Source: CAYVMD01 sp964452465 (GTDB lineage Bacteria > Armatimonadota > JACIXR01). Taken from it: a DNA stretch of 35,288 nucleotides. A program made the position numbers and the translations under genes. Location: contig CAYVMD010000020.1 in NCBI GenBank assembly GCA_964452465.1, positions 1-35,288 on the forward strand, given 5' to 3'. Shown here one piece after another: positions 15,350 through 22,700 of this stretch; the stretch's first letter is position 1, and each line of letters opens with the position of its first letter. The notes under the pieces are model-generated. The model was given only the letters and a program-made list of their open reading frames with translations, did not search any database and was not told where the DNA came from.

Positions 15350-16796
15350 ATATTTGGGCGGGAGCAGAGGTCGCCGCAGGTAGATATCTTATCCCCTCTT
15401 TGTCCAACAGGATGAAGGATGTCTCATATTCTTTCCCCTTTAGAATCACCCTTACCCTTATCTCGTTTCGCTCCTCCACCTCATCTGCGCGCACCGTGAA
15501 CTGCCACTCGCTTCCCTTCCACTTAACCTCCGACCTCTTCCACCCATCGGGCACTACTACCTCTAGGGAAACTCCCTCGCTCCCCACCTGCCCCCCCTCT
15601 TCCTCTAAGAGAGCAATCCCGAGGAGCTTCTCTACTCCCTTTCTTATCGTAGGCTCTCCATAGTAGCGAAAGAGGAGGTAATTATCACCCATCCTCTCTA
15701 TTGAGGAATGGATGTCCAGGCGTAGCGCCCTCAGCGACTTCTCGTTGCGGAAGAGATGGGAAAGAACATCGGAAGGGATCTCGGTCTCATCGGCGATCTC
15801 CACCTTCTGGGAATTCTCCTTCAAGAACTCCTTGCCTACCCGCACCGTCCTCTCCGCCAACTCATCCACCGTCTTTGGGTGGTTGAATTTGCCCGTCTGG
15901 GGGCATAACACTATCTCCCTTCCCACTGGCTTCAACCATTCCTCGGGGATGCCCTTCGTCCCATAGAGGATCCCGAGGAGGGAACCAAGGGTCGCCCCCG
16001 TGCAGTCCGTATCGTATCCGCAGTTGACCGCCTTGCAAAGTTTATCTCCGTAATCCTTGCCGTAGAGCCATCCCAAGATCATGAAGCCATGGTTGGGTAT
16101 GGCGTTGCAGGGCTGATGATGTCCGAATAAGGTTACGATGCGCTCCCTCGCCGCATCCCACTTCATCCCCTCTTGCCAACAACGCACCGCCTCTCTTACC
16201 ACCCTGGCGATGTTACAGGAGATGGGAATGTTGTTAAGTCCTATCTCTATGAGGGTAAGGGGGTCCTGGATGATGAAAGCAGCGCTCTCCACCGCTGCCC
16301 AGAACATCTCCCCATACATACCTTCTCCCCCCGCGTGATCCAGGGAGGCATCCATCCAGGCATAGGAGGAAGCTAACTCGGGGTCGCCGGGAGCAATGCA
16401 GGCCCAGATCTCGCTGCGGATGGGAGCCCCCATCTCATCCACCCAGTAGTTCTGGAAGGCACCAGAGATGGGAGGTTTTAAACCCCTCTGGAGGTTCCAT
16501 AGGCAGAAGGAATACTCCGCATACCAGTGCCCGGAGAGGTATTGAAGCCAATGGTCGGCGAGGTCGCGATGGGTCGGCTTCACTCCCCTATCCTCCAACA
16601 TCTTCAGCCAAACGAGTTGGAAATCGAGATCATCGTTAGGGAGGGGCTTTTCGGGGACGGGATCGTAATAGGTAAGACAATGGACGAACTTCTGCCCCTC
16701 ATAAGGGGTGCCCAGAGTGCCTCCGATGTTCTTCCCAAGCCAGCAGGCGAGGACCTTATCTTTGTATTCCTCCTCGCTCAATTTGATCACCGCCAT
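15348..16796 (-). CDS. ADP-ribosylglycohydrolase family protein with C-terminal extension
   Basis: Family members cleave ADP-ribose from proteins or small molecules (DraG, ARH) with two bound magnesium ions. In this 482-residue protein the first metal site is NDDLDFQ (54-60) and the second is GYDTDCTGATLGSLLG (Asp262 and Asp264), both well kept. Catalytic helical core about 1-340. The C-terminal ~130 residues are beta-rich and charged (LEVVVPDGWKRSEVKWKGSE) and do not belong to the core family. ATG 16796 follows AAGGAGG. There is no signal peptide, so it acts in the cytosol. The substrate is unknown. The family also contains members acting on nucleosides or sugars. Confidence 0.88.
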   Translation of the reverse strand: MAVIKLSEEEYKDKVLACWLGKNIGGTLGTPYEGQKFVHCLTYYDPVPEKPLPNDDLDFQLVWLKMLEDRGVKPTHRDLADHWLQYLSGHWYAEYSFCLWNLQRGLKPPISGAFQNYWVDEMGAPIRSEIWACIAPGDPELASSYAWMDASLDHAGGEGMYGEMFWAAVESAAFIIQDPLTLIEIGLNNIPISCNIARVVREAVRCWQEGMKWDAARERIVTLFGHHQPCNAIPNHGFMILGWLYGKDYGDKLCKAVNCGYDTDCTGATLGSLLGILYGTKGIPEEWLKPVGREIVLCPQTGKFNHPKTVDELAERTVRVGKEFLKENSQKVEIADETEIPSDVLSHLFRNEKSLRALRLDIHSSIERMGDNYLLFRYYGEPTIRKGVEKLLGIALLEEEGGQVGSEGVSLEVVVPDGWKRSEVKWKGSEWQFTVRADEVEERNEIRVRVILKGKEYETSFILLDKEGIRYLPAATSAPAQI

Positions 16797-16839
16797 ATTT
16801 CCTACCTCCTTTTAGCGGATTTGAAAAATCTTCTCCCTT

Positions 16840-16868
16840 ATCATAATCGGGAGTTGATAAAGCGTCAA
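16840..16868 (-). promoter_or_regulatory. Promoter of the ADP-ribosylglycohydrolase-like gene
   Basis: Minus-strand TTGACG (16863-16868) and TATGAT (16840-16845) are separated by 17 bases. It overlaps the plus-strand promoter of the GH5-like gene. Confidence 0.7.
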
Positions 16869-16883
16869 AATATTATGTATAAT
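16854..16883 (+). promoter_or_regulatory. Promoter of the GH5-like gene
   Basis: TTGATA (16854-16859) and TATAAT (16878-16883) are separated by 18 bases. Its -35 box lies inside the minus-strand promoter, so RNA polymerase could hardly occupy both at once. Transcription would begin near 16890, just before the likely start codons. Confidence 0.65.
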
Positions 16884-16898
16884 GGCCTGAAAAGAAAG

Positions 16899-17888
16899 AT
16901 GGACATGGCTAAGAGAGGAAGGATGGCGTGGTTCTTCCTGATTGCTTTTCTCTGCTCCTTGGGAGCGAGGGCGACGGTGTTGGAGATTCAAAGTAGGAAC
17001 TTCTCGATCGACGGGAAGCCAACTTTCCTCTTGGGGATAAGTTATTACGGCGCCTTGGGTGCCTCCAGGGAATTCATTCGGAAGGATCTCGAGGATATCA
17101 AAGGGTTCGGGTTTAATTGGCTTCGGGTTTGGGCGGTTTGGAACGCCTTCGGGGACGATGTATCCGCCGTGGACAGGAAAGGTAACCCACGAGAACCCTT
17201 CCTCAGCAAGTTGCGGTGGCTGGTCAAGGAGTGCGACAAGCGAGGATTGATCGTGGATATTACCCTCTTTCGGGGGGAGCTCCTTCCCGATCAGGAAGGT
17301 CATTTGCGGGCGGTGCGGACAATCGTCAATGCCTTGAAATCCTACCGCAATTGGTACATAGATTTGGCAAACGAACACGATGTGCGCGATGCGAGGTTCG
17401 TGAGTTTCGCTGAATTGAAGGTCTTGAGGGACGAGGTAAAAAGGATGGATCCGAAACGGTTGGTCACCGCCTCGGGGACACCCCAAGATAAGGAAACGCT
17501 TGAGAGGTATCTCTTCGAGGTGCAGGTGGACTTCATTTCGCCCCATCTCGCCAGAGATCCGGAAGCGCCCCTGCGGACGGAGGAGATAACAAGGCGATGC
17601 TTAACCTGGATGGAGGAATTGGGGAAAGTAGTGCCCGTGCACTATCAGGAGCCGTTCCGACGAGGCTACACGAGGGGGTGGGAGCCCAAGGCGGAGGATT
17701 TTCTAAAGGATTTGGAAGGGGCGAGGAAGGGGGGTGCGGGTGGCTGGTGTTTCCACAACGGCAGTCAGAGGGATACGCCGGACAACAAGCCCCGCCGTTC
17801 CTTCGACATGAGGGAAAAACGCCTTTTCGACCAATTGGACGAAGAAGAGAAGAAATTCCTTAGCCTTCTGAAGGCTAAAAAGTATTGA
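16899..17888 (+). CDS. Secreted GH5-like (clan GH-A) glycoside hydrolase
   Basis: A 329-residue protein with a signal peptide (MAKRGRMAWFFLIAFLCSLGARA). It has a TIM-barrel pattern: FLLGISYYGALGA, a GFNWLRVWAVW second strand, and IDLANEHDVRD, in which the Glu (E159) after Asn is the expected acid/base. VPVHYQEPF (Glu251) is the expected nucleophile position. A WCFHNGSQR strand follows. The open frame extends to 16527, but that part overlaps the neighbouring gene on the other strand. The promoter makes ATG 16899, 16905 or 16923 the likely start. The substrate is unknown. The stop is inside the -35 box of the prepilin 3 promoter. Confidence 0.8.
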   Translation: MDMAKRGRMAWFFLIAFLCSLGARATVLEIQSRNFSIDGKPTFLLGISYYGALGASREFIRKDLEDIKGFGFNWLRVWAVWNAFGDDVSAVDRKGNPREPFLSKLRWLVKECDKRGLIVDITLFRGELLPDQEGHLRAVRTIVNALKSYRNWYIDLANEHDVRDARFVSFAELKVLRDEVKRMDPKRLVTASGTPQDKETLERYLFEVQVDFISPHLARDPEAPLRTEEITRRCLTWMEELGKVVPVHYQEPFRRGYTRGWEPKAEDFLKDLEGARKGGAGGWCFHNGSQRDTPDNKPRRSFDMREKRLFDQLDEEEKKFLSLLKAKKY

Positions 17889-17915
17889 CAAGTTAACAGG
17901 GATATAAAATATTTT
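17885..17915 (+). promoter_or_regulatory. Possible promoter of prepilin 3
   Basis: TTGACA (17885-17890) lies over the GH5 stop codon. Candidate -10 elements are AATATT at 17 bases or TATTTT (17910-17915) at 19 bases; neither is ideal. The region up to 17945 is strongly AT-rich. Confidence 0.45.
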
Positions 17916-17967
17916 ATAAATAATGGCGTAATAATAACGTATAAAAATGCAGGAAAGGAGGAGAAGC

Positions 17968-18651
17968 ATGAAGGCACGAGGGTTTACGCTGATAGAATTA
18001 TTGGTGGTGATAGCGATAATCGCTATCCTGGCGGCGATACTGTTCCCTGTGTTCAGCCAAGCGCGGGAAAAGGCGAGGCAAGCGACCTGCTTATCCAACT
18101 TGAAGAACATCGGACAGGCAGCGTTGATGTATCTTCAAGATTGGGACGAATATGCCCTACATCAATGCCAGGGAGTAAACGGGAGTTGGGCGAATACGCT
18201 CCAGCCTTATGTCAAGAACTGGAATGTATACTGGTGCCCTACCTTGGGTTATCCCGATACAACCGGCTGGGAAGATTGCGTCAAAGCTATCGTCCCCCAC
18301 TATGGGCTGAATGGATGGGGCACGGCGGAGTACTTCACGGGTTCCTCTTGGCCTTGGCGAAGATACGGAGCCCAGAATCGCCCCGCGGAACGCTGCTGGT
18401 TCATAGACACCATCTATTGGAATAAGTCAGAGGGCAGAGGCTACGCTTGGGGCTATTTCACCTTCTGGAACCAGTACTCCGCAGCTATAGATCCCGACTG
18501 GGACCTCACGGATTCCCGCCATCAGGACGGTTTTAATGTCCTCTTCTTGGATGGACATGTTAAATATGTAAAGAGGAACCAGGTCTGCCAGGCGGGAAAT
18601 TACTGGTATAAACTCGAATTCTGGGGCAATGTTTGGAGCCCAACGGATTAA
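17968..18651 (+). CDS. Secreted prepilin-like protein with H-x9-DG motif (copy 3)
   Basis: A 227-residue member of the prepilin family also found at 1955-2722 and 9371-10066. The leader is MKARG, then FTLIELL, a long hydrophobic helix, and SQAREKARQATC. The distal part is rich in aromatic residues (YVKNWNVYWCP, RGYAWGYFTFWNQY) and ends near RHQDGFNVLFLDGH (H-x9-DG). ATG 17968 has AAAGGAGG six bases upstream, and a further ATG at 17947 is not needed. Unlike the other copies, it has a second gene just downstream (a small membrane protein, 12 bases away). It likely forms a surface fibre or secretion pseudopilus, but no assembly ATPase or peptidase is seen here. Confidence 0.9.
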   Translation: MKARGFTLIELLVVIAIIAILAAILFPVFSQAREKARQATCLSNLKNIGQAALMYLQDWDEYALHQCQGVNGSWANTLQPYVKNWNVYWCPTLGYPDTTGWEDCVKAIVPHYGLNGWGTAEYFTGSSWPWRRYGAQNRPAERCWFIDTIYWNKSEGRGYAWGYFTFWNQYSAAIDPDWDLTDSRHQDGFNVLFLDGHVKYVKRNQVCQAGNYWYKLEFWGNVWSPTD

Positions 18652-18663
18652 GGAGGAAGGTTT

Positions 18664-18873
18664 ATGAAAAAAGAGGTATCCCCGATAGCGTTTATAATTA
18701 TCATCGTCGTGCTCATCGCGGTTATCGCCTTCGTGTACCTCAAGGCAACGGGGAAAACGGTTAAGAAGCCCCCTCCCGGGGTTATGCCAATGCCCAAGGC
18801 GCCCGTGATGCCCGGAGGGATTGTCCCTCCGCTTATATTACCAAGTCCCCAGCAAGCGCTCCCGGGAAGTTAA
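18664..18873 (+). CDS. Small single-span membrane protein with Pro-rich tail
   Basis: A 69-residue protein: one hydrophobic segment (about 7-26, IAFIIIIVVLIAVIAFVYL), a short basic stretch (KATGKTVKK) and a proline-, methionine- and glycine-rich tail. ATG 18664 follows AAGGAGG by seven bases, a strong signal for a gene this short, and it lies 12 bases after prepilin 3, so they are probably one transcript. By the positive-inside rule the tail could face either side. It may be an accessory of the prepilin, but this is inference. I do not recognise the family. Confidence 0.72.
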   Translation: MKKEVSPIAFIIIIVVLIAVIAFVYLKATGKTVKKPPPGVMPMPKAPVMPGGIVPPLILPSPQQALPGS

Positions 18874-18932
18874 GGGCTAAAAGAATCCTGAACCCCTTTT
18901 AAAACCCTTCTTTTGAAGAGGGGATATTTCCC

Positions 18933-18960
18933 TTGCCCCTTGGGTGATGGACTCTATAAT
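18933..18960 (+). promoter_or_regulatory. Possible leuS promoter
   Basis: TTGCCC (18933-18938) and TATAAT (18955-18960) are 16 bases apart. Transcription near 18967 would leave a leader of about nine bases with no Shine-Dalgarno site before ATG 18976. Confidence 0.5.
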
Positions 18961-18975
18961 TATATATCAACCGCT

Positions 18976-21459
18976 ATGAGGAAGCAGGCATACGACTTCA
19001 AATCCATCGAAGAGAAATGGCGGAAGAGATGGGAGCAATCCAACCTTTACACCACTCGGATTGACCCATCGAAGCCAAAATTCTACTACCTTGACATGTT
19101 TCCCTATCCCTCCGGCTACCTCCACATGGGGCATGTGCGCAACTATGTCATAGGGGATGTCATCGCCCGCTACCGGGTGGCAAAGGGCTATAATGTCCTC
19201 CATCCTATGGGATGGGATGCTTTTGGACTGCCCGCCGAGAACGCCGCCATAAAGCATAACATCCACCCCCAAAAGTGGACCTTCGATTGCATCTCTCGTA
19301 TCCGCAGTCAGTTCCGTCTCCTTGGCATATCCTTCGATTGGTCACGAGAGATCGCCACCTGCACGCCCGATTACTATAAGTGGACGCAGTGGCTCTTCGT
19401 CCAGCTCTTCAAGCACAACCTCGCCTACAGGAAGAAGGCACCCGTTAATTGGTGCCCCTCCTGCCAAACCGTCCTGGCTAATGAACAGGTAAAGGGAGGG
19501 CTATGTGAGCGTTGTGATACCCCCGTGGTGAAGAAGGACCTGGAGCAATGGTTCTTCCGCATAACCGCTTATGCTGAGAGGCTTCTCAACGATTTGGACC
19601 TCCTCATCGATTGGCCGGAGAATGTGAAAATTATGCAGAGGAATTGGATCGGGGAAAGCGAGGGGTTGGAGGTTTTGTTCCCCGTTAAGGGGAGGGATAT
19701 CTCCATTCCCATCTTCACCACCCGCCCCGATACCATCTTTGGGGCAACCTTCCTCGTCCTCGCCCCCGAGCATCCCCTTACCCTGGAACTGGTCAAGGGA
19801 ACCCCCTTGGAGGCGAGGGTTTCCTCCTTCATAGAGAGGGTTAAACTTCAAAGCGAAATGGAAAGGACCTCGGCGGAGAAGGAGAAGGAAGGAATCTTCC
19901 TCAATTGCTACGCCATCAATCCCTTTAACGGAGAGGAGATACCTATCTGGACGGCAAATTACATACTTTACGAATACGCCACGGGAGCAATAATGGCGGT
20001 TCCCGCTCACGATGAGCGCGACCTCCAATTCGCCCGCCAATATAACCTTCCTGTGAGGATCGTGATCCAACCGCCGGATAAAACCCTTAAGGAAGAGGAG
20101 CTCGTCACCGCTTATATCGAGCCGGGCATCCAGGTTAACTCCGGTATGTTCGATGGGATGTATTCGGAGGATGCTAAAAAGGCGATCTCCCAATATGCTG
20201 AAGAGAAAGGTTTCGGCAAGATAAAGGTTTACTATAAATTGAGGGACTGGTGCATCTCTCGCCAGAGGTATTGGGGAGCTCCCATCCCCATGATTTACTG
20301 CCCCAACTGCGGGATCGTCCCTACGCCCGAGGAGCAACTCCCCGTGCTCCTTCCCCCCGATGTGGACTTCCACCCCACCGGTCCCTCGCCTCTGGCGAGA
20401 CACGAGGGATTCCTGAACACCACCTGCCCTTATTGCAATGCTCCCGCCAAGAGGGAAACGGACACGATGGACACCTTCGTCGATTCCTCCTGGTACTTCC
20501 TTCGTTACACCAGCCCCTTCACCCATAACGCTCCCTTTGATAAAGAGGCGGTGGAATACTGGATGCCGGTCGACCAATATGTAGGAGGGATCGAGCATGC
20601 GGTCCTTCATCTCCTCTACTCTCGCTTCTTTACCAAGTTCCTTTACGATTTGGGGTTGGTCCCTTGCCCCGAGCCCTTCCTTCGCCTCTTCACCCAAGGG
20701 ATGATAACTCTGGGAGGGAGCGCTATGTCCAAGTCGCGGGGTAATGTGGTCACTCCTGACGAGATCTGCGAGAAATATGGAGCAGACACCGCCCGCCTTT
20801 ACATCCTGTTCATAGGTCCCCCCGAGAGGGATGCGGAGTGGAGCGCACAGGGGGTGGAGGGGATCTTCCGCTTCCTCAATCGCCTCTATCGGCTCTTCCA
20901 GGAGAACAAGGACCTTTTCCTTCCCGATTGGCGCTCCCGGCTTTCCTTCCTTTCCCCTGCCTCCAAGAATAAGAGGCAAAAAACTCATCAGACGATAAAG
21001 AAGGTAACGGAGGATATCGAAGGTTTTCACTTCAACACGGCGGTCTCAGCGATGATGGAGCTGGTCTCCTCCATGACGGATTGGGCGCGAGAGGAGGAAA
21101 AGGATGAGGAATGGCGGATAATCTTCAGCGAGGCTATGGAGATGCTGATCCGCCTCCTCGCTCCCTTCAGTCCCTTCATAGCGGAGGAGATTTGGGAGGA
21201 GATGGGGCATCAGGAGAGCATCTACCTGCAGGAGTGGCCGGTCTGGCAGGAGGAACTGCTCCAGATGGAGGAGATGACGCTTCCCATTCAGATAAATGGC
21301 AAGGTGAGGGGGACGATAACCGTGCCGGTGGATATAGAGGAGGAATCTTTGTGGGAGAGGATCTTACAGGAGGAAAGGATCCGCCGATACCTGGAAGGCA
21401 AAGAGTTGAAGAAGTTTATCGTTGTACCTAAGAAACTGGTCAGCTTAGTAGTGGAGTAG
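18976..21459 (+). CDS. leuS: Leucyl-tRNA synthetase
   Basis: A class I synthetase that charges tRNA-Leu and edits mischarged tRNA. 827 residues, as expected for bacteria. HIGH-equivalent HMGH starts at residue 50 in PSGYLHMGHVRN. The CP1 editing domain is recognised by TTRPDTIFGATF and HDERDLQFARQ. The KMSKS loop is AMSKS (583-587), with Ala for the first Lys; this position varies among bacterial leucyl enzymes. The C-terminal domain includes LPIQINGKVRGTITV. I chose ATG 18976 because the family start (MRKQAYDFKSIEEKWRKRWE) fits, although a GTG-type frame opens at 18913. No Shine-Dalgarno site lies before it. It ends eight bases from the opposing DUF2142-like gene. Confidence 0.96.
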   Translation: MRKQAYDFKSIEEKWRKRWEQSNLYTTRIDPSKPKFYYLDMFPYPSGYLHMGHVRNYVIGDVIARYRVAKGYNVLHPMGWDAFGLPAENAAIKHNIHPQKWTFDCISRIRSQFRLLGISFDWSREIATCTPDYYKWTQWLFVQLFKHNLAYRKKAPVNWCPSCQTVLANEQVKGGLCERCDTPVVKKDLEQWFFRITAYAERLLNDLDLLIDWPENVKIMQRNWIGESEGLEVLFPVKGRDISIPIFTTRPDTIFGATFLVLAPEHPLTLELVKGTPLEARVSSFIERVKLQSEMERTSAEKEKEGIFLNCYAINPFNGEEIPIWTANYILYEYATGAIMAVPAHDERDLQFARQYNLPVRIVIQPPDKTLKEEELVTAYIEPGIQVNSGMFDGMYSEDAKKAISQYAEEKGFGKIKVYYKLRDWCISRQRYWGAPIPMIYCPNCGIVPTPEEQLPVLLPPDVDFHPTGPSPLARHEGFLNTTCPYCNAPAKRETDTMDTFVDSSWYFLRYTSPFTHNAPFDKEAVEYWMPVDQYVGGIEHAVLHLLYSRFFTKFLYDLGLVPCPEPFLRLFTQGMITLGGSAMSKSRGNVVTPDEICEKYGADTARLYILFIGPPERDAEWSAQGVEGIFRFLNRLYRLFQENKDLFLPDWRSRLSFLSPASKNKRQKTHQTIKKVTEDIEGFHFNTAVSAMMELVSSMTDWAREEEKDEEWRIIFSEAMEMLIRLLAPFSPFIAEEIWEEMGHQESIYLQEWPVWQEELLQMEEMTLPIQINGKVRGTITVPVDIEEESLWERILQEERIRRYLEGKELKKFIVVPKKLVSLVVE

Positions 21460-21467
21460 CCGACTCC

Positions 21468-22700
21468 TCAGAGAAGATAGAAGAGGGAGAAAAGGGCAAG
21501 GAGGAAGAGGTAGAAGTAAAAGGTGAGGTTAACCCAGCGGGACAATTTACCCAAGCCCCCGCTGATCAATAGGGAGAAGGCACCAAGGGCAGGATAGAGA
21601 TAGCGTCCCTGCGCTTCGAAGAAGTGAAGATTGAAACGGATAAAAGCGAGGAAAATGAGAAGGACGCAGAGGATGAGGAGGTATATCGCCTTGATTTGCC
21701 ATCTTTCCCCTTCCTTCAACCATTTAACTACTCCCCAAAGGGATAAGCAGAGAAAGCCTGCGGCGACCACATAAAAGGGTAAAGGGAGAAAGCGAACCTT
21801 GAGGAGGGGCGTCCAAAAACTGGCGAAGCCGGTCGAAAGTACGAGGAGCCAATAACCTCCCCAGCTTACTCCCCTCTCCAGGAAATACTCCGGAGTAGGG
21901 CTGGTGGCGAATGCCTCCTGGAATATCCGCCAGCCCAAGAAGTCCCCGTAGAGCAGTTTGTTCCGAAGGAGCCACCAACCACCCAAAAGGAATAAAGGGA
22001 GGCAAACATAGAACACCCTCCTCAAGATGAGCCACCAATTCTCCTTTTCCTCCAAAGTTATAAGGATGGAGAGAAGGGAAAGGGGAAGGAGGAGAATGGA
22101 AGTCATCTTGCTCAGGAGGGCGAGGGCACCGGTGAAGCCCATCCAAAACCAATCCCCCTCCCTTCTCTCCTTGAGCCAGGAGAGGAGGAGGCAAATGTAA
22201 AGGGAAATGAAGACCTCGGCGAGGGAATCGTTGTTGAAGCAAGCGCTGGCAAGGACATGCCCTGGCAGAAGAAGGGGGAAAGCGAATGCTCCAATGTGAA
22301 TGCTCCTCTTATCGGGGTATAGTTTCTTGGCGCTTAGATAGCAAATGTAAGCGCTAAGGATGGCGAGGCAAACGGTAAGGCATCTACCTAAAGGGCGCCA
22401 ATTCTCACCCCCCAAAAGGGCTAAGGGCAGAGCGAGGAGATAAAATAGAGGAGGTTGGTGGGACTCATAGTGCCCCGAATGGGGCACCTTGAGGACCGGG
22501 AGGTGTTTCTCCCTCCAGATGTCCTCCACATAGAAGAAATGCGCTTCCTCATCGATTCCCTTCCCTATGGGAACCCGGGAGGCATAAAGCACAGCGAGGA
22601 GCAAGAAGAGCAAAACAAAGGGAAGAAGGAAGATTTCCTCCCTAGCTTTTGCCCTCTTATCTTTTGACGACCTCGTAGACCCCTTGCCTTTCGGGCTCAA
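21468..22700 (-). CDS. Polytopic membrane protein, DUF2142/GT-C glycosyltransferase-like
   Basis: A 410-residue membrane protein with about ten hydrophobic helices after a basic cytosolic start (MSPKGKGSTRSSKDKRAKAR). The first loop has a DEEAH motif (in KGIDEEAHFFYVEDIW), matching the acidic catalytic loop of GT-C glycosyltransferases, and a late loop has EAQGRYLYPALG, as in DUF2142 proteins. GT-C enzymes use lipid-linked sugars on the outer side of the membrane. TTG 22700 is preceded by GAGAGG and overlaps the end of the GH101-like gene by 44 bases, so the two form one transcription unit. The sugar and acceptor are unknown. Confidence 0.75.
   Translation of the reverse strand: MSPKGKGSTRSSKDKRAKAREEIFLLPFVLLFLLLAVLYASRVPIGKGIDEEAHFFYVEDIWREKHLPVLKVPHSGHYESHQPPLFYLLALPLALLGGENWRPLGRCLTVCLAILSAYICYLSAKKLYPDKRSIHIGAFAFPLLLPGHVLASACFNNDSLAEVFISLYICLLLSWLKERREGDWFWMGFTGALALLSKMTSILLLPLSLLSILITLEEKENWWLILRRVFYVCLPLFLLGGWWLLRNKLLYGDFLGWRIFQEAFATSPTPEYFLERGVSWGGYWLLVLSTGFASFWTPLLKVRFLPLPFYVVAAGFLCLSLWGVVKWLKEGERWQIKAIYLLILCVLLIFLAFIRFNLHFFEAQGRYLYPALGAFSLLISGGLGKLSRWVNLTFYFYLFLLALFSLFYLL

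Noticed and set aside
16527..16898. Upstream extension of the GH5-like open frame
   Set aside because: It runs through the start of the opposing ADP-ribosylglycohydrolase-like gene. The promoter at 16854-16883 and signal peptide place the start at 16899-16923.
18874..18932. Possible terminator after the small membrane protein gene
   Set aside because: CCCTTC and GAAGAGGG can pair only with a bulge, and no T tract follows.
20719..20739. AMSKS instead of KMSKS in leucyl-tRNA synthetase
   Set aside because: The first Lys of this loop varies in bacterial leucyl enzymes, so I do not treat it as a defect.
19501..21030. A 509-codon open frame on the minus strand opposite leuS
   Set aside because: It lies wholly inside a clear leuS gene, has a low-complexity sequence with no recognisable domain, and no ribosome site or promoter. 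It is best explained by codon bias of leuS on the other strand.
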